A DNA stretch of 64,000 bases from Panacagrimonas sp052389915 (GTDB taxonomy: Bacteria > Pseudomonadota > Gammaproteobacteria > Nevskiales > Nevskiaceae). Under the pieces are notes generated by a model that saw nothing but the letters and a program-made list of their open reading frames with translations, had not been told where the DNA came from and ran no database searches. The DNA lies in NCBI GenBank assembly GCA_052389915.1, contig JBQTHL010000013.1, positions 80,420 to 144,419 of the forward strand, given 5' to 3'. The first letter of the stretch is position 1. Each line of letters starts with the position of its first letter. The position numbers were made by a program, and so were the translations under genes. Shown in pieces: positions 1-8,833 of the stretch.

Positions 1-393
1 GGCAGCCGCGACGAGCAGCAGGCTTCGCGCAACGATCCGCGGGTCACGCCCATCGGCCGCTTCATCCGCCGCACCTCCATCGACGAGCTGCCGCAGTTCT
101 TCAACGTGCTCAAGGGCGAGATGAGCGTGGTGGGGCCGCGGCCGCACACCGTGGCGCACAACGAGCACTACCGCAAAGCGGTCAAGCGCTACATGGTTCG
201 GCACAAGGTCAAGCCGGGCCTGACGGGCTGGGCGCAGGTGCATGGATTGCGTGGAGAGACTGCGCAGTTGGAGCGCATGGAAGAGCGCATTCGTTACGAC
301 CTGGATTACATCAAGAACTGGTCGCCGATGATGGATCTGCGGATCGTGTTCATGACCGTGACCATGATCTTCCGCGACAAGAACGCGTTTTGA
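1..393 (+). CDS. Undecaprenyl-phosphate sugar-1-phosphate transferase, C-terminal part
   Basis: The frame is open from base 1, so the 5' end lies outside the window; 130 residues remain. These enzymes transfer a hexose-1-phosphate from a UDP-sugar to undecaprenyl phosphate at the inner membrane and start exopolysaccharide repeat-unit synthesis. The visible part holds the family's conserved C-terminal catalytic block: RTSIDELPQ at about residues 25-33, GEMSVVGPRP at 34-43 and KPGLTGWAQV at 66-75, ending in the usual amphipathic tail that closes with FRDKNAF. The next gene is an EpsL-like barrel starting 20 bases downstream, which fits the end of an exopolysaccharide (exosortase-associated) locus. 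The sugar specificity cannot be read from this fragment. Confidence 0.93.
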   Translation, partial: GSRDEQQASRNDPRVTPIGRFIRRTSIDELPQFFNVLKGEMSVVGPRPHTVAHNEHYRKAVKRYMVRHKVKPGLTGWAQVHGLRGETAQLERMEERIRYDLDYIKNWSPMMDLRIVFMTVTMIFRDKNAF

Positions 394-413
394 ACCCCCA
401 GCAGGAGCAGATC

Positions 414-1661
414 ATGGCAGGCAAGCAATCGGCGACCACCGGCCGGGTTCTGGGAGGCGCGGCGGCCATCCTGATGGGTCTGGTTTCGCTTCCGGCCGGC
501 GCGCAACTGGAAGCTTTTCCCTACGTTGCGGCGACCGTCGAGCACGACGACAACGTATTTCGCACGCGTGACGAAGACGAGGCGCTGGCGCTGGTCGGCG
601 ATCGCGAGCAGCAGGACACGCTGACCAAGTACGCGGCCGGAATAGAGGCCAAATATGCTCTGGGCCTGCAGCGCTTCGTCTTCGATGGCGAGGCACGCAC
701 CTTCAAGTACGACCGCTTCGAAGGACTCGACCACGACGGCCACAAGGTCTCTGCAGGAATGGACTGGCAGCTCGGCTCCACCCTGAAAGGCGATCTGAAG
801 GTTGTCGATACCCGGCAGATCCAGGATTTCTCGAACGTATCGAGCGGGACGAGGTTCGGTTTCCAGGATTTCACTGCGGCCGGCCTCTCCGCCAATCTGC
901 GGGTGCTCGGCGACTACGAGCTGCGCACGCGTTTGGGTGGCGACCGTCTGCGACACACGCTGGATTCTTCGAGGTTCGAAGATCGCGACGAGTACAAGGG
1001 CGCGCTGGGTTTCGTTTACCTGGGACAGGGGCAGAGCTCGATCGGTTTGGAGGTCGAATACTCCGAGGGCGAGTACATCGAGCGCGACGGACTCCCCCTA
1101 GAGCGGCGCGAGGGCCTGACCCTGGAATTCGACCAGACCGTCTACCAGGCGGTGATGGTGTGGCAGCCCAGCGATCTGTCGAGGCTGGAAGCCCAGCTCG
1201 GCGTGACGGACCGAACCAACGAGGGCACCAACGTGGACGATTTTTCCGGCGCCACGGGTGGCCTGAGTTACCAGCGCAATTTTTCGCCCAAGACCAATAT
1301 CCGGGTAGGAGTCCAGCGCCGGACCTACAGCGTGGATCAGCAGAACCAGAACTTCGTGGTGCTCACCGGCGGCGACATCGCGTTCAACTGGGCTCCGACG
1401 CCGAAGTTTCTCGTGTCCAGCTCGCTCTTCTTCAACGAGGCGGACTTCGAGGACGAGTTTGGCCGCGAGGACGATCAGCGGTCCTTCAATCTCAAGCTCG
1501 CCTACGTGCCGGTGGATTGGCTGGTTCTGACCCCGGCTTTGACCTGGGAGGAGCGCACGTCCAACCTCGATGGCCGCGTGTTCGACGGCGTCGAGGTCAT
1601 CGAAGACTACGATAATTTCCGTGTCAGCCTGGAAGTGAGACTGCGCTTTCCTATCCGGTAA
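414..1661 (+). CDS. EpsL-like outer-membrane beta-barrel, exopolysaccharide locus
   Basis: A 415-residue protein with a signal peptide (hydrophobic stretch about 14-27, cleavage near AGA-Q at 30/31) followed by alternating amphipathic strands rich in Tyr/Phe/Arg and ending in an aromatic-basic strand, as in outer-membrane barrels. Its place directly after a polyprenyl-phosphate sugar transferase suggests the EpsL-type protein found in exosortase-associated polysaccharide loci, probably acting in export or assembly at the outer membrane. The ATG at 414 is preferred because AGGAG lies at 403-407. An in-frame TTG at 390 would overlap the upstream stop, but it would put extra residues before the signal peptide. 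Barrel class is clear; the family name is inferred from context. Confidence 0.7.
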   Translation: MAGKQSATTGRVLGGAAAILMGLVSLPAGAQLEAFPYVAATVEHDDNVFRTRDEDEALALVGDREQQDTLTKYAAGIEAKYALGLQRFVFDGEARTFKYDRFEGLDHDGHKVSAGMDWQLGSTLKGDLKVVDTRQIQDFSNVSSGTRFGFQDFTAAGLSANLRVLGDYELRTRLGGDRLRHTLDSSRFEDRDEYKGALGFVYLGQGQSSIGLEVEYSEGEYIERDGLPLERREGLTLEFDQTVYQAVMVWQPSDLSRLEAQLGVTDRTNEGTNVDDFSGATGGLSYQRNFSPKTNIRVGVQRRTYSVDQQNQNFVVLTGGDIAFNWAPTPKFLVSSSLFFNEADFEDEFGREDDQRSFNLKLAYVPVDWLVLTPALTWEERTSNLDGRVFDGVEVIEDYDNFRVSLEVRLRFPIR

Positions 1662-1670
1662 AGCTGCGGT

Positions 1671-1692
1671 GCCGGGCTGAAGCCCGACCTAC
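1671..1692. repeat. REP-like palindrome (GTAGG type)
   Basis: On the minus strand this reads GTAGGTCGGGCTTCAGCCCG followed by GC: a conserved GTAG(G) head and a stem of GTCGGGCT/AGCCCG type. It lies between two convergent genes and includes the folD stop codon (1689-1691). The head resembles those at 13195 and 13342, so a dispersed family is likely. Confidence 0.65.
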
Positions 1693-2549
1693 GTGGTTCT
1701 GTCCCGCGCTGCTGCCGCGGCGATGGTGTTGGCCATCAGCATGGTCACGGTCATGGGACCGACGCCTCCGGGTACCGGCGTGATCCAGGCGGCGCGCTGA
1801 GCGGCCGCGGCAAATTCGACGTCGCCGCAAAGCGTGCCGTCGTCACGACGGTTCATGCCCACATCGACCACCGTGGCGCCGGGCGCAATCCACTCCCCAC
1901 GAACCAGGCCGGGCTTGCCGACCGCCACCACCACGATTTCGGCGCGACCGACTTCCTTGTCCAGATCGCGCGTAAAGCGATGGCAGACCGTGGTCGTCGC
2001 GCCTGCCAGCAGCAGTTCGAGGGCCATCGGCCTGCCGACGATATTGCTGGCCCCGACCACCACGGCGCGCCGGCCGTGGAAGGTCTCGCCGATCGAACGC
2101 AGCAACTCGATCACCCCGTGCGGCGTGCACGGCCGCAGGATCGGCTGGCGCTGCGCGAGGCGACCCAGGTTATAAGGATGAAAACCATCGACATCCTTGT
2201 CCGGCCGGATGCGTTCGATCACGGCGGTGGTATCGAGCTGCCTGGGTAACGGCAACTGCACGAGAATGCCGTCAACCGAATCGTCTGCGTTGAGGCTATC
2301 GATCAGCGTCAGCAACTCCGCATTGGCGATGCCCGCATCGAGATGGATGGGAATCGAGCGGATGCCGAGCGCCTCGCAGGTTCTGCGCTTGTTGCGCACG
2401 TAGACCTGCGAGGCCGCGTCTTCGCCTACCAGTACGGTCGCCAGCGCGGGCGCACGCAAGCCGCGGGCCAGGCGCGTATCGACAGCCGATCGCAACTCGG
2501 CCTGTATCCGGGTTGCGACCGATTTGCCATCGATGATCTGCGCGGTCAT
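1689..2549 (-). CDS. folD: Bifunctional methylenetetrahydrofolate dehydrogenase/cyclohydrolase FolD
   Basis: FolD interconverts 5,10-methylene-, 5,10-methenyl- and 10-formyl-tetrahydrofolate in the cytoplasm using NADP. From the ATG at 2549 the protein has 286 residues, close to the 288 of E. coli FolD. Tyr50 and Lys54 (SQVYVRNKRR) sit at the same positions as the E. coli catalytic pair. Other signatures are DGILVQLPLP, the Rossmann-like VVGASNIVGRPMA and the C-terminal TPVPGGVGPMT. An upstream in-frame start would add eight Arg-rich residues with no family match, so 2549 is chosen. The stop codon lies inside a REP-like palindrome, which may act as the 3' end signal for this gene and its convergent neighbour. 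Confidence 0.97.
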   Translation of the reverse strand: MTAQIIDGKSVATRIQAELRSAVDTRLARGLRAPALATVLVGEDAASQVYVRNKRRTCEALGIRSIPIHLDAGIANAELLTLIDSLNADDSVDGILVQLPLPRQLDTTAVIERIRPDKDVDGFHPYNLGRLAQRQPILRPCTPHGVIELLRSIGETFHGRRAVVVGASNIVGRPMALELLLAGATTTVCHRFTRDLDKEVGRAEIVVVAVGKPGLVRGEWIAPGATVVDVGMNRRDDGTLCGDVEFAAAAQRAAWITPVPGGVGPMTVTMLMANTIAAAAARDRTT

Positions 2550-2676
2550 GCGTCGGCGGACTCGGCTGGACACGCGTTGAGTCCGGCAGTCTGAAGTTTC
2601 AAGGGGATCGAGGTTCAGGATGCGCGCATGGCGGCGCAGACCCAGAAATTGTAACGGCTCGCGCCTGCTCCAGGCT

Positions 2677-3156
2677 TCAGCGGAAGCGCAAAGCGCCCAG
2701 CAGCTTGCGCGACTGCGCGCCGTCGCTCAGCCATTCCCGGCTCGGAACCGCGAGGTAAAAGAGGCGGAAGTTCTTGCCGTGCTGCGCAACCAGTTGCAGC
2801 ACGTGTCGCGGCTGGCGATTGGTGCGTGCCGGTTCCACGAACACCGTGACCAGTCCTTTCCAGTTCTCGCCTTCAAGCTCGAAGCGTTCCTTGGTGGTCG
2901 AGTAGTCCGCGCCGATGCAGGCGATCATGCCGGCGGTCTTGCTGATCCTTTCCAGCGACTGCGGTCCCTGCGGCAGGTCCGATTCCGACAGCGACGCACC
3001 GGTGGCGCTCATCAGCATGAAATCGGGATGTGCCAGATACCACGGCCGCGGCATCTCGAAAAAATAGGTTCTCGCGGGATTGGAAAAGACTTCGGCGTTC
3101 GCGCCGGTAGCGATCAGCAGGAGTCCGGACAGGGAAGACAAACGGCGAAGGTTCAT
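2677..3156 (-). CDS. Small secreted protein of unknown function
   Basis: I do not recognise this family. From the ATG at 3156 the product has 159 residues and begins with a clear signal peptide (Arg-Arg then a Leu/Ser-rich core, likely cleavage after ANA near residue 20), so it is probably periplasmic. The mature part contains WYLAHPDFML, one cysteine in the segment IACIGADYS, and ends LLGALRFR. A longer in-frame start at 3255 would put about 33 Arg-rich residues before the signal peptide and is less likely. It lies between folD and a two-component regulator, all on the same strand, with no operon overlap. No catalytic motif was seen. Confidence 0.6.
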   Translation of the reverse strand: MNLRRLSSLSGLLLIATGANAEVFSNPARTYFFEMPRPWYLAHPDFMLMSATGASLSESDLPQGPQSLERISKTAGMIACIGADYSTTKERFELEGENWKGLVTVFVEPARTNRQPRHVLQLVAQHGKNFRLFYLAVPSREWLSDGAQSRKLLGALRFR

Positions 3157-3235
3157 GGGAGCAAGCGCGAGGTGACGAGCGAATCGTATTCCGATAAAGC
3201 CTAGGGGTTCACCTCGTCCCGCAAGCCGGCGTGTT

Positions 3236-4618
3236 TCAACCGACCTGCGGTTCATGGCCGCCGCCGAGTCCGTACTTCTTGAGTTTGTACCAGACCGAGC
3301 GCTCGCTGATCTGGAGCAGTTGCGCCGCGCGCGTCTTGTTGCCGCCCGCTCGGCGCAGCGCTTCGCTGATGAGCAGCACTTCGAGTGCCTCGACCGCGGG
3401 GTCCAGGCTGAGATTGTCGGGCAGCGTTCCGCTCGGCGCTGCGGGCGCCGGCGTCGTCGAGGGGTCGAGCGGAACGTGACCGATCTCGATATCGCGTCCG
3501 CCGCTGAGAATCAGCGCGCGCTCCACGATGTTGCCCAGCTCGCGAATATTGCCGGGCCAGTCGTAGGCGAGCAGGTGATTCAGCGCCGCGGGGGATATCT
3601 GTGGCGCTGGGCGCCCGGCGCCGGCATGCATGGCGACGAAGTGCCGCAGAAGATCGCGAATGTCCTCGCGACGTTCGCGTAGCGGCGGCAGATCGAGCGC
3701 GAAGACGTTGAGGCGGAAGTACAGGTCTTCGCGGAACCGGCCATCCCGGATCGCGTTGCGCGGCGCACGGTTGGTGGCCGCGATGACGCGCACGTCCAGC
3801 TCGATGGTGCGATTGCCGCCGAGTCGTTCGAGCTGCCCTTCCTGCAAGACGCGCAGCAGCTTGGACTGGAGCGCGATCGGCATTTCCGTGATCTCGTCCA
3901 GAAAGATCGTGCCGTTCTGCGCTAGCTCGAACTTGCCGATGCGCTGTTTGAGCGCGCCGGTGAAGGCGCCTTTTTCGTGACCGAACAGCTCGCTTTCCAG
4001 GATCTCGGCCGGAATTGCCGCGCAGTTGATCGGCACGAAAAGCTGGTCACGGCGTGGAGACGCACGATGGATGGCACGCGCCGCCACTTCCTTGCCGGTG
4101 CCGGTTTCGCCGGTCAGCAGTACCGAGGCCTTCGTCGGGCCCACCTGCGCGATCTGCTGGCGCACGCGCTGCATGGCGGTCCCGTTGCCGACCAGGCCAT
4201 CCCAGCCGCGCTCCACCTCGTCGCGCAGAAAATCCTTCTGCCGCAGCACCTCGCGCGCCTGGAACACGCGGCCTATCGCGAGGTCCAGCGTCTCCGTATC
4301 GAAAGGCCGCAACAGGTAGTCGCAGGCGCCCAGGCGCATGGCCTCGACCGCGCTCTCGATGCTGCCCTGCGCGGTAATCATGATCAGCGGCACTTCGTTG
4401 CCGGATTCGCGTAGCTTGCCGAGCAGCTCGATGCCGTTGATCTGCGGCATGCGCAGATCGCTGATGACCAGATCCACGGAGGTTTCCTTCAGCAACTCGA
4501 AGGCCTCGTGACCGTTCGCCGCCGACCAGGTCTTGTAGCCGCGCCGCGACAGCATGATCTCCAGCACGCGGCGCATATTGGGCTCGTCGTCCACCACCAG
4601 CACACGGACATCTTTCAT
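3236..4618 (-). CDS. NtrC-family sigma-54 response regulator
   Basis: A 460-residue activator of sigma-54 RNA polymerase. Receiver domain about 1-120 with phospho-acceptor Asp54 (VISDLRMP); AAA+ domain about 140-370 with Walker A GETGTGKE (170-177), the sigma-54 contact loop GAFTGA (217-222) and Walker B GTIFLDE (about 236-242); Fis-type helix-turn-helix near the C-terminus (GGNKTRAAQLLQISERSV). The receiver position that is normally the conserved Lys of KPF is Arg (YLLRPFD, 104), a conservative but unusual change. It overlaps the upstream kinase by four bases (ATGA), so the two are translationally coupled. A -24/-12 promoter candidate ahead of the divergent porin operon makes that operon the most likely target. 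Confidence 0.95.
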   Translation of the reverse strand: MKDVRVLVVDDEPNMRRVLEIMLSRRGYKTWSAANGHEAFELLKETSVDLVISDLRMPQINGIELLGKLRESGNEVPLIMITAQGSIESAVEAMRLGACDYLLRPFDTETLDLAIGRVFQAREVLRQKDFLRDEVERGWDGLVGNGTAMQRVRQQIAQVGPTKASVLLTGETGTGKEVAARAIHRASPRRDQLFVPINCAAIPAEILESELFGHEKGAFTGALKQRIGKFELAQNGTIFLDEITEMPIALQSKLLRVLQEGQLERLGGNRTIELDVRVIAATNRAPRNAIRDGRFREDLYFRLNVFALDLPPLRERREDIRDLLRHFVAMHAGAGRPAPQISPAALNHLLAYDWPGNIRELGNIVERALILSGGRDIEIGHVPLDPSTTPAPAAPSGTLPDNLSLDPAVEALEVLLISEALRRAGGNKTRAAQLLQISERSVWYKLKKYGLGGGHEPQVG

Positions 4619-6381
4619 GCGGATCGAATCTCCTGCATATCCTTGAGGGGCAGCCGCACGCGAAATAGCGCGCCGCCGAGCGGACCGGCGTCCGCCACCA
4701 CGTCGCCGCCATGCTGGCGCACGATCTGCCGCACCACCGCCAGCCCCAGCCCGATACCGCCTTCGCGCTTGAACACGAAGGGCTCGAAGATGCTGCTGCG
4801 ATCCTGCGGCGGAATGCCGGGGCCATCATCGCCGACCTCGATCAGCAGACGCTCGCCCTCGTTGCTCGTCGCGACCTCGACGTGCCCGCCGCGCGGCAGG
4901 ATTTGCAGCGCGTTCATGACCAGGTTCAGCAAGACCTGCGTGATCTGCTCCGGGTCGCAATCCGCCAGGAAATTCTGCGCTTCGCATCGGAGCTTCAGGC
5001 TCACTCCGCGATCGCGCGCCTGTGCGCCGAGCAGCGAGCCCGCGTGCGCAATCAGCGCATGCACGTCCGTGGGCCTGCGCTGCGGCGGCCGCGTGCGTGC
5101 GCTGTCCAGCATCGAGGTCACGAGTCGATTCAGGCGCTCGGTTTCGCTCTCGACGATGCGCAGCAGTTCATTCGCCTCGGCGCTCAGGCCGGGTTCGGTG
5201 CGCAGCATCTGCGCGGACGACCGGAGAATGCCCAGCGGCGTGCGCACCTCGTGCGCCATCAGCGCCGTCACCTCGCCCAGCGCAGCCAGCTTGGACGCCT
5301 GCACCAGGGTCTGTTGCGAGCGCTGCAAGTCCTCGACCAGTCGTACGAAGCTGCGATTGAGCTCGCCCATTTCGCCCGGACCTTCGGGCGGCGGGCGCGG
5401 TGGCTCGCCGGGCCTGAGATACCCACGCGTGAACTCGGTCAGCGCTACGACCGGCCGCGCGATCATTCCGGCGACCCAGAAGGTCACGAGCACCGTGACC
5501 ACAGCCGCCGCCGCGAGCAAGCCCGCGAACGCCCAGCCCATGCGGTGCACCGGGGCCAGCGCCACCTCTCGCGATTGCACGAGCAAGGTGGTCCATCTGA
5601 ATGCCCGCTGCTGATCCGTGTCGCCGGCCTTGCGCCGCCCCAGCACGATGTCGCCGCTCATCACCGGCGTGCCGCGGCGCAGCTCAACGTCGGGGCCGGT
5701 GCTCCAGCCGGGCAGCGCGGCGCCCAGATCGAAACCGTGCGCGCGCAGACCAGCGGAGGCCGCAATCACCGCGCCCTGAGCATCCAGCACCAAGACTTGC
5801 CGCGCGGGGTTGGAGCCTGCGTCGAGCAGGCGCTCCAACTGGTTCCAGTCCACGTCGAGCACCAGTTCGCCGAGCGTGCCTTCGGTGAACTGCGAGGCAA
5901 TATCGCTGCGCAGACTCAGGCGCCGGCCGATGCGTTCGATGCCGGGTTTCTCGATGCGGACTCGGCCGCCCGGAAGATCGGCGGCCAGCCACTCGGCATC
6001 GAAGTGGCGCAGCTCGCCGATGCGCGCCGCGCTGCTGCTGGCGATGATGCGACCCGTCCGGTCCACCGCGTGCAGATCGAGATACACCGAACCGTAGCGC
6101 CGTTTCATCTCCGCCAGGAAAGCGGACAGGCGCTTGTCCACGTCATCCAGCCGCAGGTCCTGAATCACTTCCAGGTGCGTCCAGATGGTGAGGTTGAGCA
6201 TGCGCTCGAACAAGAGCTCGTCCACGTCGGACGACACCGACGCCGCCGAGCGTTGCACGCTCTGCTCGATTTCGCCCTGCATGGCCGCACGTGCGCGATC
6301 GAAGGCCAGCAGTGTGAGCACCGTTGCCGGCACCAGGCTCACCAGCAGAAAACTCAGCAGGAGGATGCGGCGTATCGTCAC
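4615..6381 (-). CDS. Membrane sensor histidine kinase paired with the sigma-54 regulator
   Basis: A 588-residue kinase: first membrane helix about 5-27, a large periplasmic sensor about 28-280 with a Cache-like appearance, second helix about 283-305, HAMP-type linker about 305-355, phospho-acceptor His377 in LMAHEVRTPLG, and an ATPase domain with N-box NLVMNALQ, G1 DDGPGI and G2 GIGLGLAVV. The ligand is unknown. It precedes and overlaps its response regulator and is divergent from a porin and a phosphate-binding-like protein, so an anion or small nutrient is a reasonable guess, but only a guess. Confidence 0.94.
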   Translation of the reverse strand: MTIRRILLLSFLLVSLVPATVLTLLAFDRARAAMQGEIEQSVQRSAASVSSDVDELLFERMLNLTIWTHLEVIQDLRLDDVDKRLSAFLAEMKRRYGSVYLDLHAVDRTGRIIASSSAARIGELRHFDAEWLAADLPGGRVRIEKPGIERIGRRLSLRSDIASQFTEGTLGELVLDVDWNQLERLLDAGSNPARQVLVLDAQGAVIAASAGLRAHGFDLGAALPGWSTGPDVELRRGTPVMSGDIVLGRRKAGDTDQQRAFRWTTLLVQSREVALAPVHRMGWAFAGLLAAAAVVTVLVTFWVAGMIARPVVALTEFTRGYLRPGEPPRPPPEGPGEMGELNRSFVRLVEDLQRSQQTLVQASKLAALGEVTALMAHEVRTPLGILRSSAQMLRTEPGLSAEANELLRIVESETERLNRLVTSMLDSARTRPPQRRPTDVHALIAHAGSLLGAQARDRGVSLKLRCEAQNFLADCDPEQITQVLLNLVMNALQILPRGGHVEVATSNEGERLLIEVGDDGPGIPPQDRSSIFEPFVFKREGGIGLGLAVVRQIVRQHGGDVVADAGPLGGALFRVRLPLKDMQEIRSA

Positions 6382-6428
6382 GCGCGCGGCAGACTTGGCA
6401 AAGCGGGCAGGACGCTGGACCTGATGCG

Positions 6429-6444
6429 TGGTGATTTCATTGCA
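6429..6444 (+). promoter_or_regulatory. Candidate sigma-54 (-24/-12) promoter for the porin operon
   Basis: TGG at 6429-6431 and TTGCA at 6440-6444, with the GG and GC dinucleotides 12 bases apart as required for sigma-54. The inner part of the -24 element (TGAT instead of CACG) is degenerate. It would start transcription near 6455, about 57 bases before the porin start, and the divergent neighbour encodes a GAFTGA-bearing activator. Confidence 0.55.
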
Positions 6445-6511
6445 GCCCTAGAATATCTCGACACCGCGGGTCGTCGCGGCGCAGGCCGCGGTCTCAAGAG
6501 ACTCCTCATCC

Positions 6512-7627
6512 ATGCTTCATACATCGCAAGGTTTGAACGGGCCGCCGTTCGCACTGGCGCCGCAGCGCCTGGCGAAGGTCTTCTGCATCGCGCTTTCGCT
6601 GACTGCCAGCAGTGTTTTGGCAGCCGAAGTCACTTCCGAGTCCGCGCCCACCGTGGGTCAGGACCCGATGGCCCAGCGCTACGAGCTGGGCCACGGCCTG
6701 CGGCTCGGTAATTCCGGATTCACCCTCGGCGGCTACGGCGAAGCCACCGCGCGTGACGCTGACGGCAGCGAACCCGCGCAACTTGCGCTGGATACGCTCA
6801 GCGCCATCCTCTGGTGGGACGGCGGCGGCCGCTGGCATTTCTTCTCGGAGGCTGAGATCGAGAACGCCCTCATCGTTCGTCGCGGCGATACCAGCACGGA
6901 TCGCTTGCACGTCATTTCCGAACGCTTCTATTTCGACTACGCGCGCGCCGATGCCCTGAAATTCCGGATCGGCAAATTCCTGACCCCGGTTGGACGCTGG
7001 AATCTCATCCACGCCGCGCCCCTGACCTGGACCACCTCGCGCCCGCTCATCACCGAGGCGACTTTCCCCACCAACGCGACCGGCGCAATGGTCTACGGCG
7101 TGCTGCCATGGACCGCTGACGGCGTCGAGTACTCTCTCTACGCCTCGCCGGGCGAAGAAATATTTCCCGAGCCGGGGCTGGATACCTTCAGCGAAGCGGC
7201 GGGCGGAAGAATCGCAGCAACACTTCTGCCCCACACCCAGTTCGGCCTGTCCTACGTCAACTTCGAACAGGAAGAGACTTCCGACCAGCGCAAGCATCTC
7301 GTCGATTTCGACTTCGCGTGGACGTTCCGGCGCTTCGAACTGTCGGGTGAATTCGCGTATCGCACCATTCGCGGCGATGAGGAAACTCAGGACGAGCAGG
7401 GTGCTTACGTGCAACTCGTCGCGCCGCTGAGCGAGAAACTCTTTGGCGTTGTGCGCTACGAGAGTTTCCGTGACTCCGCCGCGTCTCGGGACCTGAGCCT
7501 CTATCTCGGGGGACTCAATTACCGTTTCGCTCCGGGGCTCGTTCTCAAGGCCGAGTACAGCCGCGCCACCGACAATCCGTTCGGCGTGGCGGACGGGTTC
7601 CTGGCCTCGTTCGCCGTCCTTTTCTGA
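6512..7627 (+). CDS. Outer-membrane porin-like beta-barrel
   Basis: A 371-residue protein with a long signal peptide (cleavage near VLA-AE at about 37) followed by alternating strands. Features include GFTLGGYGEATAR near the start of the mature protein, RFYFDYARADALKFRIGKF, and a final strand ending in AVLF with a C-terminal Phe, the outer-membrane insertion signal. The overall pattern resembles phosphate/anion porins of the OprO/P type or other trimeric porins, but no substrate motif is decisive. It is translationally coupled to the following gene (TGATG, sharing one base) and is probably controlled by the divergent sigma-54 system. Confidence 0.8.
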   Translation: MLHTSQGLNGPPFALAPQRLAKVFCIALSLTASSVLAAEVTSESAPTVGQDPMAQRYELGHGLRLGNSGFTLGGYGEATARDADGSEPAQLALDTLSAILWWDGGGRWHFFSEAEIENALIVRRGDTSTDRLHVISERFYFDYARADALKFRIGKFLTPVGRWNLIHAAPLTWTTSRPLITEATFPTNATGAMVYGVLPWTADGVEYSLYASPGEEIFPEPGLDTFSEAAGGRIAATLLPHTQFGLSYVNFEQEETSDQRKHLVDFDFAWTFRRFELSGEFAYRTIRGDEETQDEQGAYVQLVAPLSEKLFGVVRYESFRDSAASRDLSLYLGGLNYRFAPGLVLKAEYSRATDNPFGVADGFLASFAVLF

Positions 7628-8142
7628 TGCGCAGTGTCTGCCGCCGGATTCGTTTGGTGTCTGCGGTCTGCGCCGCGCTGCTGGGCGTGCTGTCCCCAGC
7701 GGTACCCTCACAGGAGCGCCCAACGCTGGCGGTGGTGGTACCTGTGACGGACGAAGCCGAATCCCTCGACATCGACAAGCTCGCGCTAATCTTCAAGCGC
7801 AAGAAAGTCTTCTGGCAGAGCGGCGCGCGCATCCTGCCGGTCAATCTTCCGGCTGATAGTCCGGTACGCCGCCAGTTTTCCCGCGCCGTGCTGAAGCAGT
7901 CGCCGCAGTCGTTGGAGGATTACTGGAACCAGCAATATTTCCAGGGCGTGCTGCCGCCGCATGTGCTCGCATCGGAAGCGGCGGTGCTGCGCTTCGTGTC
8001 ATCGACCGCGAACGCCATCGGTTATCTTGCCGCCTGCTCGATCGATGCGACGGTGCGCGCGGTGCTGCTGATCGATCCGGAAGGGAATGTGCTGCCGCCG
8101 GAGTCGATGCCGGAGTGCGCCGCGCCGTCATCCTCACCCTAG
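7627..8142 (+). CDS. Short periplasmic phosphate-binding-like protein
   Basis: 171 residues with a signal peptide (core about 10-26, cleavage near VPS-QE). The mature part looks like one lobe of a PstS-like solute-binding protein: a DIDKLALIFKRKKVFW segment, the motif VRRQFSRAVL, then DYWNQQYFQG and a closing segment with SSTANAIGYLAAC. This short format is seen in stand-alone PBP-like proteins encoded beside porins and sensor kinases. The start codon overlaps the porin stop, so the two are co-translated. It may deliver a ligand to the sensor at 4615-6381; that link is inferred from position only. Confidence 0.7.
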   Translation: MRSVCRRIRLVSAVCAALLGVLSPAVPSQERPTLAVVVPVTDEAESLDIDKLALIFKRKKVFWQSGARILPVNLPADSPVRRQFSRAVLKQSPQSLEDYWNQQYFQGVLPPHVLASEAAVLRFVSSTANAIGYLAACSIDATVRAVLLIDPEGNVLPPESMPECAAPSSSP

Positions 8143-8152
8143 AGAACCTGCG

Positions 8153-8833
8153 ATGCGCATCCTGGTAGTGGAGGACGACCCCGAGATTGCCGGTTTCGTT
8201 TGCCGTGGCCTGCAAGATCTGGGACACAGCATCGAGCACGCGAGCAATGGCCGTGACGGCCTGTTCCGCGCCACCGGCGAGAGCTTCGACGCCATCGTGC
8301 TCGACCGCCTGATGCCGCAGATGGACGGCCTGGCCATGCTGGCCGCGCTGCGTGCCACTGGGTCGCGGGTGCCCGTGCTGATTCTGAGCGCGTTGGGCAC
8401 GGTGGACGAACGCGTGCGCGGCCTGCGTCTGGGCGGCGACGACTACCTGGTCAAGCCCTTCTCGATGGCCGAACTGCTGGCGCGCCTGGACGCGATCACA
8501 CGGCGGATTGCGACGTCGGTCAACGAGAACCGGCTGCGCGTGGCCGATCTCGAAATCGATCGAATGGCGCGGAAGGTCTGGCGCGGCGATGAGACCGTCA
8601 CGCTCAAGCCGCAGGAATATCGCGTGCTGGAGTTCCTGATGTTGCACGCCGGCCAGGTGGTCACGCGCACCATGCTGCTGGAAGGCGTTTGGGATACCCA
8701 GTTGGAGACGCAGACCAATATCGTCGATGTGCACATCTCGCGACTGCGCGGGAAGATCGATCGCGACGGCATGCCTGCACTGATTCACACCTTGCGCGGT
8801 GCGGGTTACAGCCTGCGCGAACCCGGTGAATAA
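8153..8833 (+). CDS. OmpR-family response regulator
   Basis: 226 residues. Receiver domain about 1-115 with acidic pocket EDD (7-9), phospho-acceptor Asp51 (VLDRLMPQ) and the conserved Lys101 of VKPF; winged-helix DNA-binding domain about 125-222 ending in RGAGYSLREPGE. The ATG at 8153 is chosen because the receiver starts immediately (MRILVVEDD). It overlaps the following kinase by eight bases. Downstream lie an LTA-synthase-like enzyme and a PAP2/BamA fusion, so control of envelope modification is plausible. Confidence 0.96.
   Translation: MRILVVEDDPEIAGFVCRGLQDLGHSIEHASNGRDGLFRATGESFDAIVLDRLMPQMDGLAMLAALRATGSRVPVLILSALGTVDERVRGLRLGGDDYLVKPFSMAELLARLDAITRRIATSVNENRLRVADLEIDRMARKVWRGDETVTLKPQEYRVLEFLMLHAGQVVTRTMLLEGVWDTQLETQTNIVDVHISRLRGKIDRDGMPALIHTLRGAGYSLREPGE

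Noticed and set aside
4711..6711. A 666-codon open frame on the plus strand opposite the histidine kinase
   Set aside because: Antisense shadow with Gln/His/Arg/Ala-rich composition, while the minus strand has complete kinase motifs.
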